DNA of 64,000 bases. Origin: Massilia soli (GTDB lineage: Bacteria; Pseudomonadota; Gammaproteobacteria; Burkholderiales; Burkholderiaceae_D). The stretch spans positions 62,001-126,000 of the forward strand of contig NZ_JAFBIL020000005.1 of assembly GCF_016809835.1 (NCBI RefSeq), read 5' to 3'. Below are positions 19,003 to 27,277 of this stretch, piece by piece (the stretch's first letter is position 1; each line of letters begins with the position of its first letter). The position numbers were made by a program, and so were the translations under genes. The notes beneath the pieces were generated by a model that saw only the letters and a list, made by a program, of their open reading frames with translations, was not told the origin of the DNA and made no database searches.

Positions 19003-19551
19003 CTAGAAAAGCTCTATGTCGCCGCTCTCCAGATGCTGCTGGTTGACTGCTTTTCTCAACGCGCTGCGCAATTCGAGCGACTGGATCGCCAGCGCCATGC
19101 TGACTTTGCCGAGCAGGTCGACGATTTCCTCGCTGCCGCTGTCGGGCAGGATGTGGTTGCCGTGGGCGCCCACCGTGTCGAGGAATTCGCGCAGCCCGGT
19201 CACGCGCTTGAGCGTGCGGTCGAGCAGCTGGCTGGTCATGTCCTGGAACTGCATGCTGGTGATCGCGGCGTTGACGTGCAAGCCGATCTCGCCCGACATG
19301 GCGCCGAGGCGCTCGCTGTCTTCCGCGCTCGGGGTCTGGCCGGCCAGCAGCATGTTGATCGTGCCCTGGCGGTCGCCGACCGCGGTGTGGATCGCCATGA
19401 AGCTGGTGGTCAGTTTTTCAATCGCTTCTTCCAGCAGCAGCTCGGTCTGGCGCAGGTCCGTCTCGACCTCCGTCAGGTGGCGGCGCCCGTGATCGGACAC
19501 GCCTGACAACAGGCGCTTGACGTGCGATCCCAGTATTTTTTTTCTTGGCAT
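19003..19551 (-). CDS. CheZ-like protein (putative second CheY-P phosphatase)
   Basis: A 182-residue all-helical protein with no membrane segment. Residues ~95-118 (FQDMTSQLLDRTLKRV) match the active-site helix of CheZ: Asp104 and Gln108 have the D-x3-Q spacing of the catalytic pair. The rest is only distantly similar to CheZ, and the C-terminus is GDIELF rather than the usual CheZ tail. I chose the ATG at 19549-19551 (MPRKKILG); the longer open frame upstream is arginine-rich and overlaps the motB terminus region. It lies between motB and the second cheY, so phosphatase action on that CheY is a reasonable inference. Confidence 0.75.
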   Translation of the reverse strand: MPRKKILGSHVKRLLSGVSDHGRRHLTEVETDLRQTELLLEEAIEKLTTSFMAIHTAVGDRQGTINMLLAGQTPSAEDSERLGAMSGEIGLHVNAAITSMQFQDMTSQLLDRTLKRVTGLREFLDTVGAHGNHILPDSGSEEIVDLLGKVSMALAIQSLELRSALRKAVNQQHLESGDIELF

Positions 19552-19579
19552 TGCCTTCTCCGGTTCCCTATCCCGACCA

Positions 19580-20515
19580 TCATTGCGGCGCTGGCGCGCT
19601 TGCGGTGGGCGCGACGCCCACCGCAAGCGTGCCAGCCTCGGACTCAATCGAGGCGCTGTCGCGCATGACGGCTTCTTCTGTTTTCTTGTTCATGACGATG
19701 ATGCTGATGCGGCGGTTGATCGGATTGAACGGATCGAGCTTGTCGAGGTGGGCGGCCGCGGCCAGCCCGACCACGCGCAGGATCTTGTCATCCGACAGGC
19801 CGCCCAGCACCAGTTCGCGCCGCGAGGCGTTGGCGCGGTCGGCCGACAGTTCCCAGTTGCTGTAGCCGGCGTCGCTCATGTACGGGGTGGCGTCGGTGTG
19901 GCCCGACAGGCCGACCTTGTTCGGCACCTCGTTGAGCACGATGGCGATCACGTGCAGGATCTCGCGGGTGTACGGCTGCAGCTCGGCGCGGGCCAGCTCG
20001 AACATCGGACGGTGCTTCTCGTCGACGATCTGGATGCGCAGGCCTTCGCTGGTAATGTCGAGCAGCAGCTGGTTCTTGTATTTTTTGAGCAGCGGATTGA
20101 CTTCGATGGCCGCTTCGATCTTGCCCTTGAGCTTTTTCAGGCGCGACACTTCCTCGCGCTCGAGCACCGCCTTGGCGGCCTTCAGGTCGTAGGTTTTCTT
20201 TTCCGGGATGGTATCGCCCTTCTTGACCTGGCCGGTGCGGCGCGTCATGTCGGTGCCGCCGCCCTGGATCACCGACGAGCTGTCGCCGCTGCCGGAGCCG
20301 CCCGACATGGCCACCTTGAGCGGGGTCTGGAAATACTCCGAGATGCCGTTGAGATCGCCCTTGGTGGTCGAGCCCAGCAGCCACATCAGCAGGAAGAAGG
20401 CCATCATCGCCGTGACGAAGTCGGCGTACGCGATCTTCCACGCGCCGCCGTGATGGCCGCCGGCGGTTTTCTTGATGCGCTTGACGATAATCGGGCGCAG
20501 GCCTTCATCCGCCAT
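19580..20515 (-). CDS. motB: Flagellar motor stator protein MotB
   Basis: A 311-residue stator subunit. One transmembrane helix (~28-48) holds the proton-binding Asp32 (AYADFVTAMMAF), at the E. coli position. A plug/linker region rich in Gly/Ser follows, then an OmpA-like peptidoglycan-binding domain (LSGHTDATPY to RRISIIV). The C-terminal tail is Ala/Pro-rich and its codons form a 15-base-pair hairpin (19597-19629). It pairs with motA, 55 bases upstream. Confidence 0.96.
   Translation of the reverse strand: MADEGLRPIIVKRIKKTAGGHHGGAWKIAYADFVTAMMAFFLLMWLLGSTTKGDLNGISEYFQTPLKVAMSGGSGSGDSSSVIQGGGTDMTRRTGQVKKGDTIPEKKTYDLKAAKAVLEREEVSRLKKLKGKIEAAIEVNPLLKKYKNQLLLDITSEGLRIQIVDEKHRPMFELARAELQPYTREILHVIAIVLNEVPNKVGLSGHTDATPYMSDAGYSNWELSADRANASRRELVLGGLSDDKILRVVGLAAAAHLDKLDPFNPINRRISIIVMNKKTEEAVMRDSASIESEAGTLAVGVAPTASAPAPQ
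19597..19629. repeat. Strong hairpin inside the 3' end of motB
   Basis: A perfect 15-base-pair stem (left arm CGCTTGCGGTGGGCG) closes a three-base loop. It lies in the codons of the Ala/Pro/Val-rich tail of MotB, just before its stop codon and upstream of the CheZ-like gene. There is no T-run after it, so it does not look like a standard terminator; it may protect or limit the motAB transcript. Confidence 0.6.
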
Positions 20516-20570
20516 AGGGGCTCCGGGAGGTTTTTTTTACGCTAGGCATGGTTGATCGCTGAATCGAAGC

Positions 20571-21431
20571 TTACTTCGTTTTCGATTTCTTGATGTGGTC
20601 TTCCAGCTCGGCGAAGGTCGGGCGTTCGGTCGAATACAACACCTTGCGGCCAAACTCGACGGCCAGCGCCGGCGCGTAGCCGTTCAGGCTGGCAAGCAAG
20701 GTGACTTTGACGCACTGGAACATCTTTGCCTCTTCTTCCAGCTTCTGCTCAAGCAGGCTGGCCAGTGGGGTAACGAATCCGTATGCCAGCAGGATGCCGA
20801 GGAAGGTGCCGACCAGCGCCTTGGCGATCAGGATGCCGAGCTCGGCTGGCGGAATGCCCACCGACTCCATCGTGTGGACCACCCCCATCACCGCCGCGAC
20901 GATACCGAACGCCGGCAGGCCGTCGCCCAGCTTGGCGATCACGTGGTGCGGGACCGCCCCCTCGTGGTGGTGGGTCTCGATCTCGTTGTCCATCAGGTTT
21001 TCGATCTGGAACGCGTCCATGTTCCCCGACACCATCAGGCGCAGGTAGTCGGTCATGAACTCGACGATATGGTGGTCGGACATCACGCTCGGGTACTTGG
21101 AGAACAACGGGCTTTCTTCCGGGCTGTCGATATCGCTTTCGATCGACATCAAGCCTTCCTTGCGCACTTTCGACAGCACGTCGAACAGCAGCGACATCAG
21201 CTCCATGTACAGGGCCTTGGTGTGGCGCGATCCCTTGAGCACGGTCGGAAGCGCCTTCATCGTCGCCTTGATCGACTTGCCATTGTTGCCAACGAAGAAA
21301 GCGCCGACCGCGGCGCCGCCAATCATCAGCAATTCAATCGGCTGGAACAGCGTGGCGAGGTGGCCGCCGGCAAGGGCGAAGCCGCCAAACACCGATCCGA
21401 TGACGACGAGGTATCCGATAATGACTAACAA
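20571..21431 (-). CDS. motA: Flagellar motor stator protein MotA
   Basis: A 286-residue inner-membrane stator subunit with four transmembrane helices (~2-20, 33-50, ~170-190, ~200-220) and a large cytoplasmic loop. The charged rotor-contact region is present (RKEGLMSIE, matching the known Arg90/Glu98 region). The start is a TTG at 21429-21431: a GGGAG ribosome-binding sequence lies six bases upstream, and the resulting MLVIIGYLVVIGSVFGG is the normal MotA N-terminus. No ATG or GTG gives it. No clear sigma-28 promoter is visible in the 158 bases upstream. Confidence 0.95.
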   Translation of the reverse strand: MLVIIGYLVVIGSVFGGFALAGGHLATLFQPIELLMIGGAAVGAFFVGNNGKSIKATMKALPTVLKGSRHTKALYMELMSLLFDVLSKVRKEGLMSIESDIDSPEESPLFSKYPSVMSDHHIVEFMTDYLRLMVSGNMDAFQIENLMDNEIETHHHEGAVPHHVIAKLGDGLPAFGIVAAVMGVVHTMESVGIPPAELGILIAKALVGTFLGILLAYGFVTPLASLLEQKLEEEAKMFQCVKVTLLASLNGYAPALAVEFGRKVLYSTERPTFAELEDHIKKSKTK

Positions 21432-21589
21432 CAGGAACTCCCAGTGGAATTTTTATTCTGGAGGATGTGATGCGCGAAGGCGCGTGCAGGTCAACGTGAC
21501 GCGCTCAGCATTCAACTCAATTATTTACGTACGGAATCACAATAGCGTGAGAATGACCACCGGGCAAGTAAAAAGGCCTGTTCTGTCTC

Positions 21590-22360
21590 TTAAAAGTGCC
21601 ATACGAAAACATTTGGGCCACGCCCAGTTGGCGTAATGCAAACGTCTGGCGCTTTTTCCGTTATCAGAAATTCATAACTGACCAGTTTGGAACCCGGCCG
21701 CATTTCGGCGCTGGCTTTGCGCCACAGCGCGCTCATCGCAGCGGGCGACAGGTAGGCGAACACCAGGTCGTACTCGCCGAAGTTAAGCTGTTCATAGTCG
21801 CCGCGGAGGAAGTTGGCGCTGCTGCCGACGGCCGCGGCGCGGATCCGGCTGGCCAGCCAGGGCAGCGGCGCCAGCTCGATGCCGGTGAAGCGCGACTCGG
21901 GGCGGCGCTTCGCCAGGTCCAGCACCAGCCCGCCCAGGCCGCTACCGATGTCGATCATCGACACCGCGCGCCCCGTCGGCAGCAAGGCGGCCACCTCGTC
22001 CCAGGCACGCTTGCCGGACGGGTAATACGGCACCTGGGTGCGGAAGGTCGACCAGTACAAGGTGAGCAGGAACACGAACACCACCAGGAACAGCAGCGGC
22101 GGCAACCCCAGGCTCAGCGCGCCGTACAGCGCCAGCGGAAAGCCGAACTGGATCGCGCGCCACCACGGCGCCAGGCCGCGCCACCAGGTCAGGCCGGCGG
22201 CGAGTAGCCCATGGACCAGGGCGGCGCCAAGGTAGGACACCGGCACGCCGGCGCGCGCCAGCAGGTACACCACGGCGAGGGTGGGCGCAAAGGCGCCGGC
22301 CTGGATCAGCAGCGCCTGCAGCGCGGGCGTGCGCCAGATGCGCAAAAGGGCAAGGCTCAT
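21590..22360 (-). CDS. Membrane-anchored class I SAM-dependent methyltransferase
   Basis: A 256-residue protein. The N-terminal ~100 residues hold three to four hydrophobic helices (e.g. LIQAGAFAPTLAVVYLLARAG and LPPLLFLVVFVFLLTLYW). A cytoplasmic methyltransferase domain follows, with SAM motif I MIDIGSGLGGLVLDL near residue 140 and the FTGIELAPLP block. The substrate is unknown. I chose the ATG at 22358-22360 (MSLALLRIW); the longer open frame overlaps the end of flhC and is not protein-like. It lies between flhC and motA on the same strand, so it is probably co-expressed with motility genes. Confidence 0.8.
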   Translation of the reverse strand: MSLALLRIWRTPALQALLIQAGAFAPTLAVVYLLARAGVPVSYLGAALVHGLLAAGLTWWRGLAPWWRAIQFGFPLALYGALSLGLPPLLFLVVFVFLLTLYWSTFRTQVPYYPSGKRAWDEVAALLPTGRAVSMIDIGSGLGGLVLDLAKRRPESRFTGIELAPLPWLASRIRAAAVGSSANFLRGDYEQLNFGEYDLVFAYLSPAAMSALWRKASAEMRPGSKLVSYEFLITEKAPDVCITPTGRGPNVFVWHF

Positions 22361-22397
22361 GCCCTGCCCTTCAGACCGAAGACGATCGCGGCGGAAA

Positions 22398-22946
22398 TCA
22401 CGCCGCCTGCAGTGCCTCGGCTTCCCGCGACTTCTTGGTCTTGCCGGCGCGCGAAGGCATGTGGCACAGGCCGCACTGGTAGCCGTGGTTGAGGTCGAGG
22501 CAGTTGACGACAAATTTGCCCTGGCACTTGTCGCACGGGGCGACGGCCAGCATTTTGCTCTGGAAGAAGCGCACCAGGGTCCAGGCGCGGGTCAGCGACA
22601 GCACGGGCTCGGCGCCCGCTTCCGGCGGCATTTGTTCGAGGTACAGCTTGTAGGCCTTCATCACCGCCTCGATACCGGTCGCACCGGCGTGCTCGACGAG
22701 GAATTTGTGGATATTGATGAACAGCGAGGAATGGATATTCGGCTGCCAGGTCAGGAACCAGTCTGCCGAGAATGGCAGCATGCCCTTCGGCGGCGACATA
22801 CCCTTGAGTTCTTTGTACAGCTTGAGCAGGCGCTCACGGGACAGCGAGACTTCGGTTTCGAGCAGCTGGAGGCGGGCGCCGAGCTGGATCAGTTCGATCG
22901 CGAGCTGGATTTCCTGGGCTTCGGACACAACGCTTTTCTTGGTCAT
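22398..22946 (-). CDS. flhC: Flagellar master regulator subunit FlhC
   Basis: A 182-residue subunit of the FlhD4C2 activator that switches on class II flagellar genes. The zinc-binding cysteines are present at residues 138, 141, 158 and 161 (CDKC and CGLC), nearly at the E. coli positions. The C-terminal tail is basic. It follows flhD by about 57 bases. Confidence 0.96.
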   Translation of the reverse strand: MTKKSVVSEAQEIQLAIELIQLGARLQLLETEVSLSRERLLKLYKELKGMSPPKGMLPFSADWFLTWQPNIHSSLFINIHKFLVEHAGATGIEAVMKAYKLYLEQMPPEAGAEPVLSLTRAWTLVRFFQSKMLAVAPCDKCQGKFVVNCLDLNHGYQCGLCHMPSRAGKTKKSREAEALQAA

Positions 22947-23003
22947 TACTCTACTCCCCGACGATTAACACACGATGCTGCTGGGTACGGCGACTGGCGT
23001 TGC

Positions 23004-23321
23004 TTATGCGATTTCTTCGACTGCCTGGCCGGCCATCAGGATCGCGGCGTGGGATTGGGCCAGCGAGCGGTCTTTATTGTAGTTGGTCAGCATCGACAGG
23101 ATCGCGCCGTCGTCGAAGCGGAAGCGGGCCAGCATCATGTTGCCGCCAGCGAGCTTGAGGATCTGGGCGTTGCTCATCGCTTCAATCAGGTCGGCGATTT
23201 CTGCCGAGATGCCGAGACGGAAGATTGCTGTGACTTTGTCCGCACGGATCATCTGCTGGGCGAGCATCAGGTAGCTCAGGTTAGCATCACGAATTTCCGC
23301 CATCATGTCGTTTGCAGTCAT
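23004..23321 (-). CDS. flhD: Flagellar master regulator subunit FlhD
   Basis: A 105-residue helical DNA-binding partner of FlhC, with the typical NLSYLMLAQQMIRADKVTAI core. The start at 23321 (MTANDMM) is chosen because the AAGGAG ribosome-binding sequence lies six bases upstream of it; an ATG two codons earlier (23327) directly abuts that sequence and is less suitable. Expression is likely complex: a ~630 base AT-rich spacer with tandem repeats lies upstream. Confidence 0.95.
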   Translation of the reverse strand: MTANDMMAEIRDANLSYLMLAQQMIRADKVTAIFRLGISAEIADLIEAMSNAQILKLAGGNMMLARFRFDDGAILSMLTNYNKDRSLAQSHAAILMAGQAVEEIA

Positions 23322-23955
23322 TTCCATCTCCTTGAATCCGATTTACCGTGGTCCGCTGTGCGAACCGCCGTGTTTGTATTGCCGATGAGATAGATTCTGG
23401 ACTCACGGCAACAAACCGGGAATAGGCAGGAGCCTGTATTTTGGGTGAGGGAATGACGAAGTCGATCCGTAGGTGTTCGTCTGACAGACGCCCTCGAATC
23501 GTGGTCGCGCCCCTATGAAACAGGGACGGATAAATGGCTGTGTTCGACGGTCCGGAAGCCGGACATTGCAGTACATACTTTTTTCGTCTTGTACCGTTTA
23601 CGTCAAACTTTTTGAGAACTTTAGGGTCACTTTGAAATTTTTTGATGTTTCTTAAAAAACTTCTGGTGCCCCATGTCTGAGTTATTAACGTCAGCCGCTC
23701 CCGGAACTTTAGGGTCGATCGCAAATATTTTTGAAATTTCTTCAAAAGGCTGCGGACTCCCCCTTGTCTGAACCGGTTACGGCTGAGTTTGGGCAAACTT
23801 GAGGGCCAAACCGACTTTTTTTTCACTTTCTTACATTCGCCCCGAATCCCGATACGGATGCCGCCAAATTGCTTTAAAAGCAGTATCATTTTGCTTGGCG
23901 ATGAACGGCCATTTCTTGGTACACTCGCATCACTTTGCATTCGACCAAGCCGCCC
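23322..23955. promoter_or_regulatory. Long AT-rich divergent spacer between flhD and kynU
   Basis: A ~0.63 kb gene-free region, much richer in A/T than the rest of the window, with many A- and T-tracts. It must hold the promoters of flhDC (minus) and kynUA (plus). Three degenerate tandem repeats occupy 23589-23843. A small palindrome (GTCCGG-aag-CCGGAC) is at 23550-23564. A possible kynU promoter is TTGGCG then TACACT with a 19-base spacer near 23896-23926. The open frames through this region have no protein character. Confidence 0.7.
23589..23843. repeat. Three degenerate ~80-91 bp tandem repeats upstream of flhD
   Basis: Units are about 23589-23672, 23673-23763 and 23764-23843. Each begins near (T/A)TGT(A/C)(C/T), has an ACG or ACGGC trinucleotide block, then AACTT-AGGG(T/C)C (the AGGG at 23623, 23711 and 23802, that is 88 and 91 bases apart), a T-tract with GAAATTTCTT-like sequence, and ends in a C-run. 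The similarity is imperfect but colinear over the whole unit. Confidence 0.65.
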
Positions 23956-25203
23956 ATGACCACCAAGCAAGATTGCGTCGCACGCGACGCCCAAGACGCC
24001 CTCGCCCCGCTGCGCGACCAATTCGACTTGCCGGACGGCGTTATCTATCTAGATGGCAACTCCCTTGGCGCACGGCCAAAGGCTGCGCTGGCGCGGGCGC
24101 AGGACGTCATCGCCCGAGAATGGGGCCGCGACCTGATCCGCAGCTGGAACAGCGCCGGCTGGTTCGACATGCCGCGCCGCCTGGGCGACCGGCTCGCCCC
24201 GCTCATTGGCGCCAAGGAAGCCGAAGTCGTCGTCACCGACACCACGTCGCTGAACCTGTTCAAGGCGCTGGCAGCCGCCGTGCACCTGCAGGCCAGCGGC
24301 GAAAACGCGCACCGCAAGGTGATCGTCACCGAGCGTAGCAATTTCCCGACCGACATCTATATGGCGCAGGGCTTGACCAGCTGGCTCGACCGCGGCTACA
24401 CCGTGCGCCTGGTTGACTCAAGCGACGAGATTGCCGCCGCGGTCGACGCCGACTGCGCGGTCCTGATGCTCACCCATGTGAATTACCGGACCGGCTACCA
24501 GCACGACATGGCCGCCGTCACCGCCCACGCCCACGCCCAGGGCGCCGTCACGGTCTGGGACCTGGCCCACTCGGCCGGCGCGGTGCCGGTCGACCTGAAC
24601 GGCGCGAACGCCGATTTCGCGGTCGGTTGCACATATAAATACCTCAATGGCGGGCCCGGCTCGCCGGCCTTTATCTGGGTGCCGGCGCGCCACCAGGCCC
24701 GCTTTACCCAGCCCTTGTCGGGCTGGTGGGGCCACGCCGCCCCGTTCGCGATGGCGCCCGACTTCGCGCCCGGCACCGGCATCACCCGCGCCCTGTGCGG
24801 CACCCAGCCGGTGGTGTCGCTGGCGATGGTCGAATGCGGGCTGGCGGTGTTCGAGCAGACCGGCATGGACGCGATCCGCGCCAAGTCGCTTGCGCTGACC
24901 GACCTGTTCATCGCGCTGGTCGAGGAACGTTGCGCCGGCCATCCGCTTGGCCTGGTGACCCCGCGCGAGCATGCCCGGCGCGGCAGCCAGGTCAGCTTCA
25001 CCCACCCGCACGGCTACGCGGTGATGGCCGCGCTGATCGCACGCGGCGTGATCGGCGACTACCGCGAACCGGCCATCATGCGTTTCGGCTTCACGCCGCT
25101 GTACACCAGCTTTGCCGACGTCTGGGACGCGGTCGAGATCCTGCGCGACGTGCTGGAGCGCGAAGCCTACGACATCCACGCCAGCCGCGGCGCGGTGACC
25201 TGA
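23956..25203 (+). CDS. kynU: Kynureninase
   Basis: A 415-residue PLP enzyme that cleaves kynurenine to anthranilate and alanine. PLP-binding features are visible: Asp202 in [10 protein letters not shown] and the Schiff-base Lys228 in [11 protein letters not shown]; the N-terminal GNSLG block is at ~34-38. The ATG at 23956 (MTTKQDC) is preferred over a TTG at 23935 in the same frame. It is 21 bases upstream of kynA. The formamidase kynB, which often precedes kynU in this order, is absent here. Confidence 0.96.
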   Translation: MTTKQDCVARDAQDALAPLRDQFDLPDGVIYLDGNSLGARPKAALARAQDVIAREWGRDLIRSWNSAGWFDMPRRLGDRLAPLIGAKEAEVVVTDTTSLNLFKALAAAVHLQASGENAHRKVIVTERSNFPTDIYMAQGLTSWLDRGYTVRLVDSSDEIAAAVDADCAVLMLTHVNYRTGYQHDMAAVTAHAHAQGAVTVWDLAHSAGAVPVDLNGANADFAVGCTYKYLNGGPGSPAFIWVPARHQARFTQPLSGWWGHAAPFAMAPDFAPGTGITRALCGTQPVVSLAMVECGLAVFEQTGMDAIRAKSLALTDLFIALVEERCAGHPLGLVTPREHARRGSQVSFTHPHGYAVMAALIARGVIGDYREPAIMRFGFTPLYTSFADVWDAVEILRDVLEREAYDIHASRGAVT

Positions 25204-25224
25204 CATAGATAAGAGAAGACGGCC

Positions 25225-26070
25225 ATGTCCACTGAAGAGAAAAAATGCCCCGTATCCTGGCACGGCGCCAAGATGGACTTCACCGAAGCGATGAGCTACG
25301 GCGACTACCTCGGGCTCGACCAGATCCTGTCGGCCCAGCATCCGCGCTCGCCGAATCACAACGAGATGCTGTTCATCGTCCAGCACCAGACCAGCGAACT
25401 GTGGCTCAAGCTGATGCTGCACGAGCTGCAGGCGGTGCGCAGCAGCCTGCGCGCCAACGAACTGCCGCCGGCATTCAAGATGCTGGCGCGGGTCGCCCGC
25501 ATCATGGACCAGCTGGTGCATGCATGGGACGTGCTGGCCACGCTGACGCCGCCCGAGTACACCGCGATCCGCCCTTACCTGGGCGCCTCGTCAGGCTTCC
25601 AGTCGCACCAGTACCGCGAGCTTGAATTCATCCTCGGGAACAAGAACGCCTCGCTGCTGGCGGTGCACACCAAGGCCACCGACGCCTACCAGGTGCTCGA
25701 ACGCGAGCTGCATGCGCCGTCGGTGTACGACGAAGCGATCCAGCTGCTCGCCCGCAGCGGCTTTACCATCGACCCGGCGCGCCTGTCGTGCGACCCAACC
25801 CTGCCGACCGAGGCCGACGAATCGGTCAAGGCGGCGTGGCTGGGCGTCTACCAGGACCCGGACAAGTACTGGGCGCTGTACGAACTGGCCGAGAAGCTGG
25901 TCGACCTTGAAACGGCGTTCCGCTTCTGGCGTTTCCGCCATGTGACGACGGTTGAACGCATCATCGGCTTCAAAACCGGCACCGGCGGCACCGCCGGCGT
26001 CAGCTACCTGCGCAAGATGCTCGACGTGGTGCTGTTCCCGGAGCTGTTCGCGCTGCGCACGGCACTCTGA
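25225..26070 (+). CDS. kynA: Tryptophan 2,3-dioxygenase
   Basis: A 281-residue heme enzyme that opens the indole ring of tryptophan to N-formylkynurenine. Typical blocks are [16 protein letters not shown] near residue 50, [20 protein letters not shown] near 125 and the C-terminal [20 protein letters not shown]. The last is the heme- and substrate-binding region. It forms a two-gene unit with kynU and converges on the HAF-repeat gene, whose stop is two bases away. Confidence 0.97.
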   Translation: MSTEEKKCPVSWHGAKMDFTEAMSYGDYLGLDQILSAQHPRSPNHNEMLFIVQHQTSELWLKLMLHELQAVRSSLRANELPPAFKMLARVARIMDQLVHAWDVLATLTPPEYTAIRPYLGASSGFQSHQYRELEFILGNKNASLLAVHTKATDAYQVLERELHAPSVYDEAIQLLARSGFTIDPARLSCDPTLPTEADESVKAAWLGVYQDPDKYWALYELAEKLVDLETAFRFWRFRHVTTVERIIGFKTGTGGTAGVSYLRKMLDVVLFPELFALRTAL

Positions 26071-26072
26071 GC

Positions 26073-27080
26073 CTACGGAACGGGATCGAGGCGCACCGCC
26101 TGGCACACGCCGCCCCGGCAACCGGTGCCGGCAATCTGCTGGCGCTCGTTGATGGCGCGCGCCACCGTAATGGTCCAGCCAGCGGCCGGATCGACCAGGC
26201 TGTCGATGGCCACCATCTTGCCTCGTTGCCAGAGGAAGCCCTGTGGCTGTCCCGCCGGTCCAGACGAAAAGCCTACCACCTGCCTGCGGTTGTTGATGTC
26301 GTAGGCTTCGGCGAAGCCGCCGCCCAGATTGCCAATATTGAGTTTGAACCCGCGGATCCAGATGAAGGCGTTGCGGTCATGGAAACCACGGCCGGTTTCG
26401 GCGGTGCCCACCACCTGGCCGTGGTCATTGATGCCGTAGGCTTCGCTGACCTGGCCGCCAAAGGTGCCGATGTCGACCAGGCCGGCGCCCCGAGTGACGA
26501 AGCCATGGATGGGCGGTTCCGGCTGGGCGAATTCGCCCACGCTCGATGTCCCGGCCACTGTTTCGCGCGCATTGATCGCGTGGCCGAAGCTGTACAACTC
26601 CCCGGTCGAGGGCAAGGTCCCGAGGTTCTGCATCACGCCGCCGGATAAACGAAAGGCGCGCGGAGCGCCGGCCGGAATCGCCGCGAAGCCGGTAATGTCG
26701 CCGTCGTTGTTGATTGCCCTGGCGCCCGCCGACGGGCCGCCGAGCGTGCCCAGGTCGGTCATCAGGCCGGCAGTGTAGGCAAATGCGCGCCGCGCACCGG
26801 CAATGTTGTCGGCCTCCCCCACCACCACGCCCGCGTCGTTGATGCCCCACGCGCGACTGCTCGCCCCGCCGAACGTGCCAATGTTCAGCGCCCCGCCTCC
26901 CGTGTTGACGAAAGCGTGCTCATCGACCCCGGCCCCCGGCATGCCGCCAACGGTGTGGCCATGGATGTTGATCCCGAGCGCACTGCTGCCGGGACCCGCG
27001 ACCGGCGTCACGGTATATTTCGGAAAAGAGGAACACCCTGCAAGCAACAGCAGGATGGCAAGGCACGGTACGGCTTTCAT
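26073..27080 (-). CDS. HAF-repeat putative lipoprotein
   Basis: A 335-residue secreted protein. The N-terminus is a lipoprotein signal with lipobox LLAGC (cleavage before Cys ~16). The mature part is built from about seven repeats of the form (A/G)INxxGxxxG, such as WGINDAGVVVGEA and YGINDHGQVVGTA, alternating with (D/N)(L/I)GTxGG turns. These are the HAF repeats of extracellular proteins of unknown function and suggest a beta-propeller-like fold. A GGAGG ribosome-binding sequence fits the ATG at 27078-27080. No functional link to the neighbours is evident. Confidence 0.85.
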   Translation of the reverse strand: MKAVPCLAILLLLAGCSSFPKYTVTPVAGPGSSALGINIHGHTVGGMPGAGVDEHAFVNTGGGALNIGTFGGASSRAWGINDAGVVVGEADNIAGARRAFAYTAGLMTDLGTLGGPSAGARAINNDGDITGFAAIPAGAPRAFRLSGGVMQNLGTLPSTGELYSFGHAINARETVAGTSSVGEFAQPEPPIHGFVTRGAGLVDIGTFGGQVSEAYGINDHGQVVGTAETGRGFHDRNAFIWIRGFKLNIGNLGGGFAEAYDINNRRQVVGFSSGPAGQPQGFLWQRGKMVAIDSLVDPAAGWTITVARAINERQQIAGTGCRGGVCQAVRLDPVP

Positions 27081-27277
27081 GGCACACCTCCGACGATCGG
27101 TTGATGAACGCAACATTGTTTTGTAGACACTCTGACAACATCACAGTTCAAGAATAGGCGAGCTCATCTAATGCGTAATGCGCGGGGTCAGTACCAGGGC
27201 GCGACCGGCCGGTGCGGGGCGCGATACAACATTGCCACGTACAATGAGCAGGACCACAAGGACACAACGGAGGCGAC

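Noticed and set aside
23589-23843. CRISPR array
   Set aside because: The repeats are few, long, degenerate and directly abutting; there are no spacers and no cas genes.
23287-24021. Minus-strand frame through the flhD upstream spacer as a gene
   Set aside because: It is open only because of low stop density; the translation is basic and unstructured and overlaps flhD and kynU.
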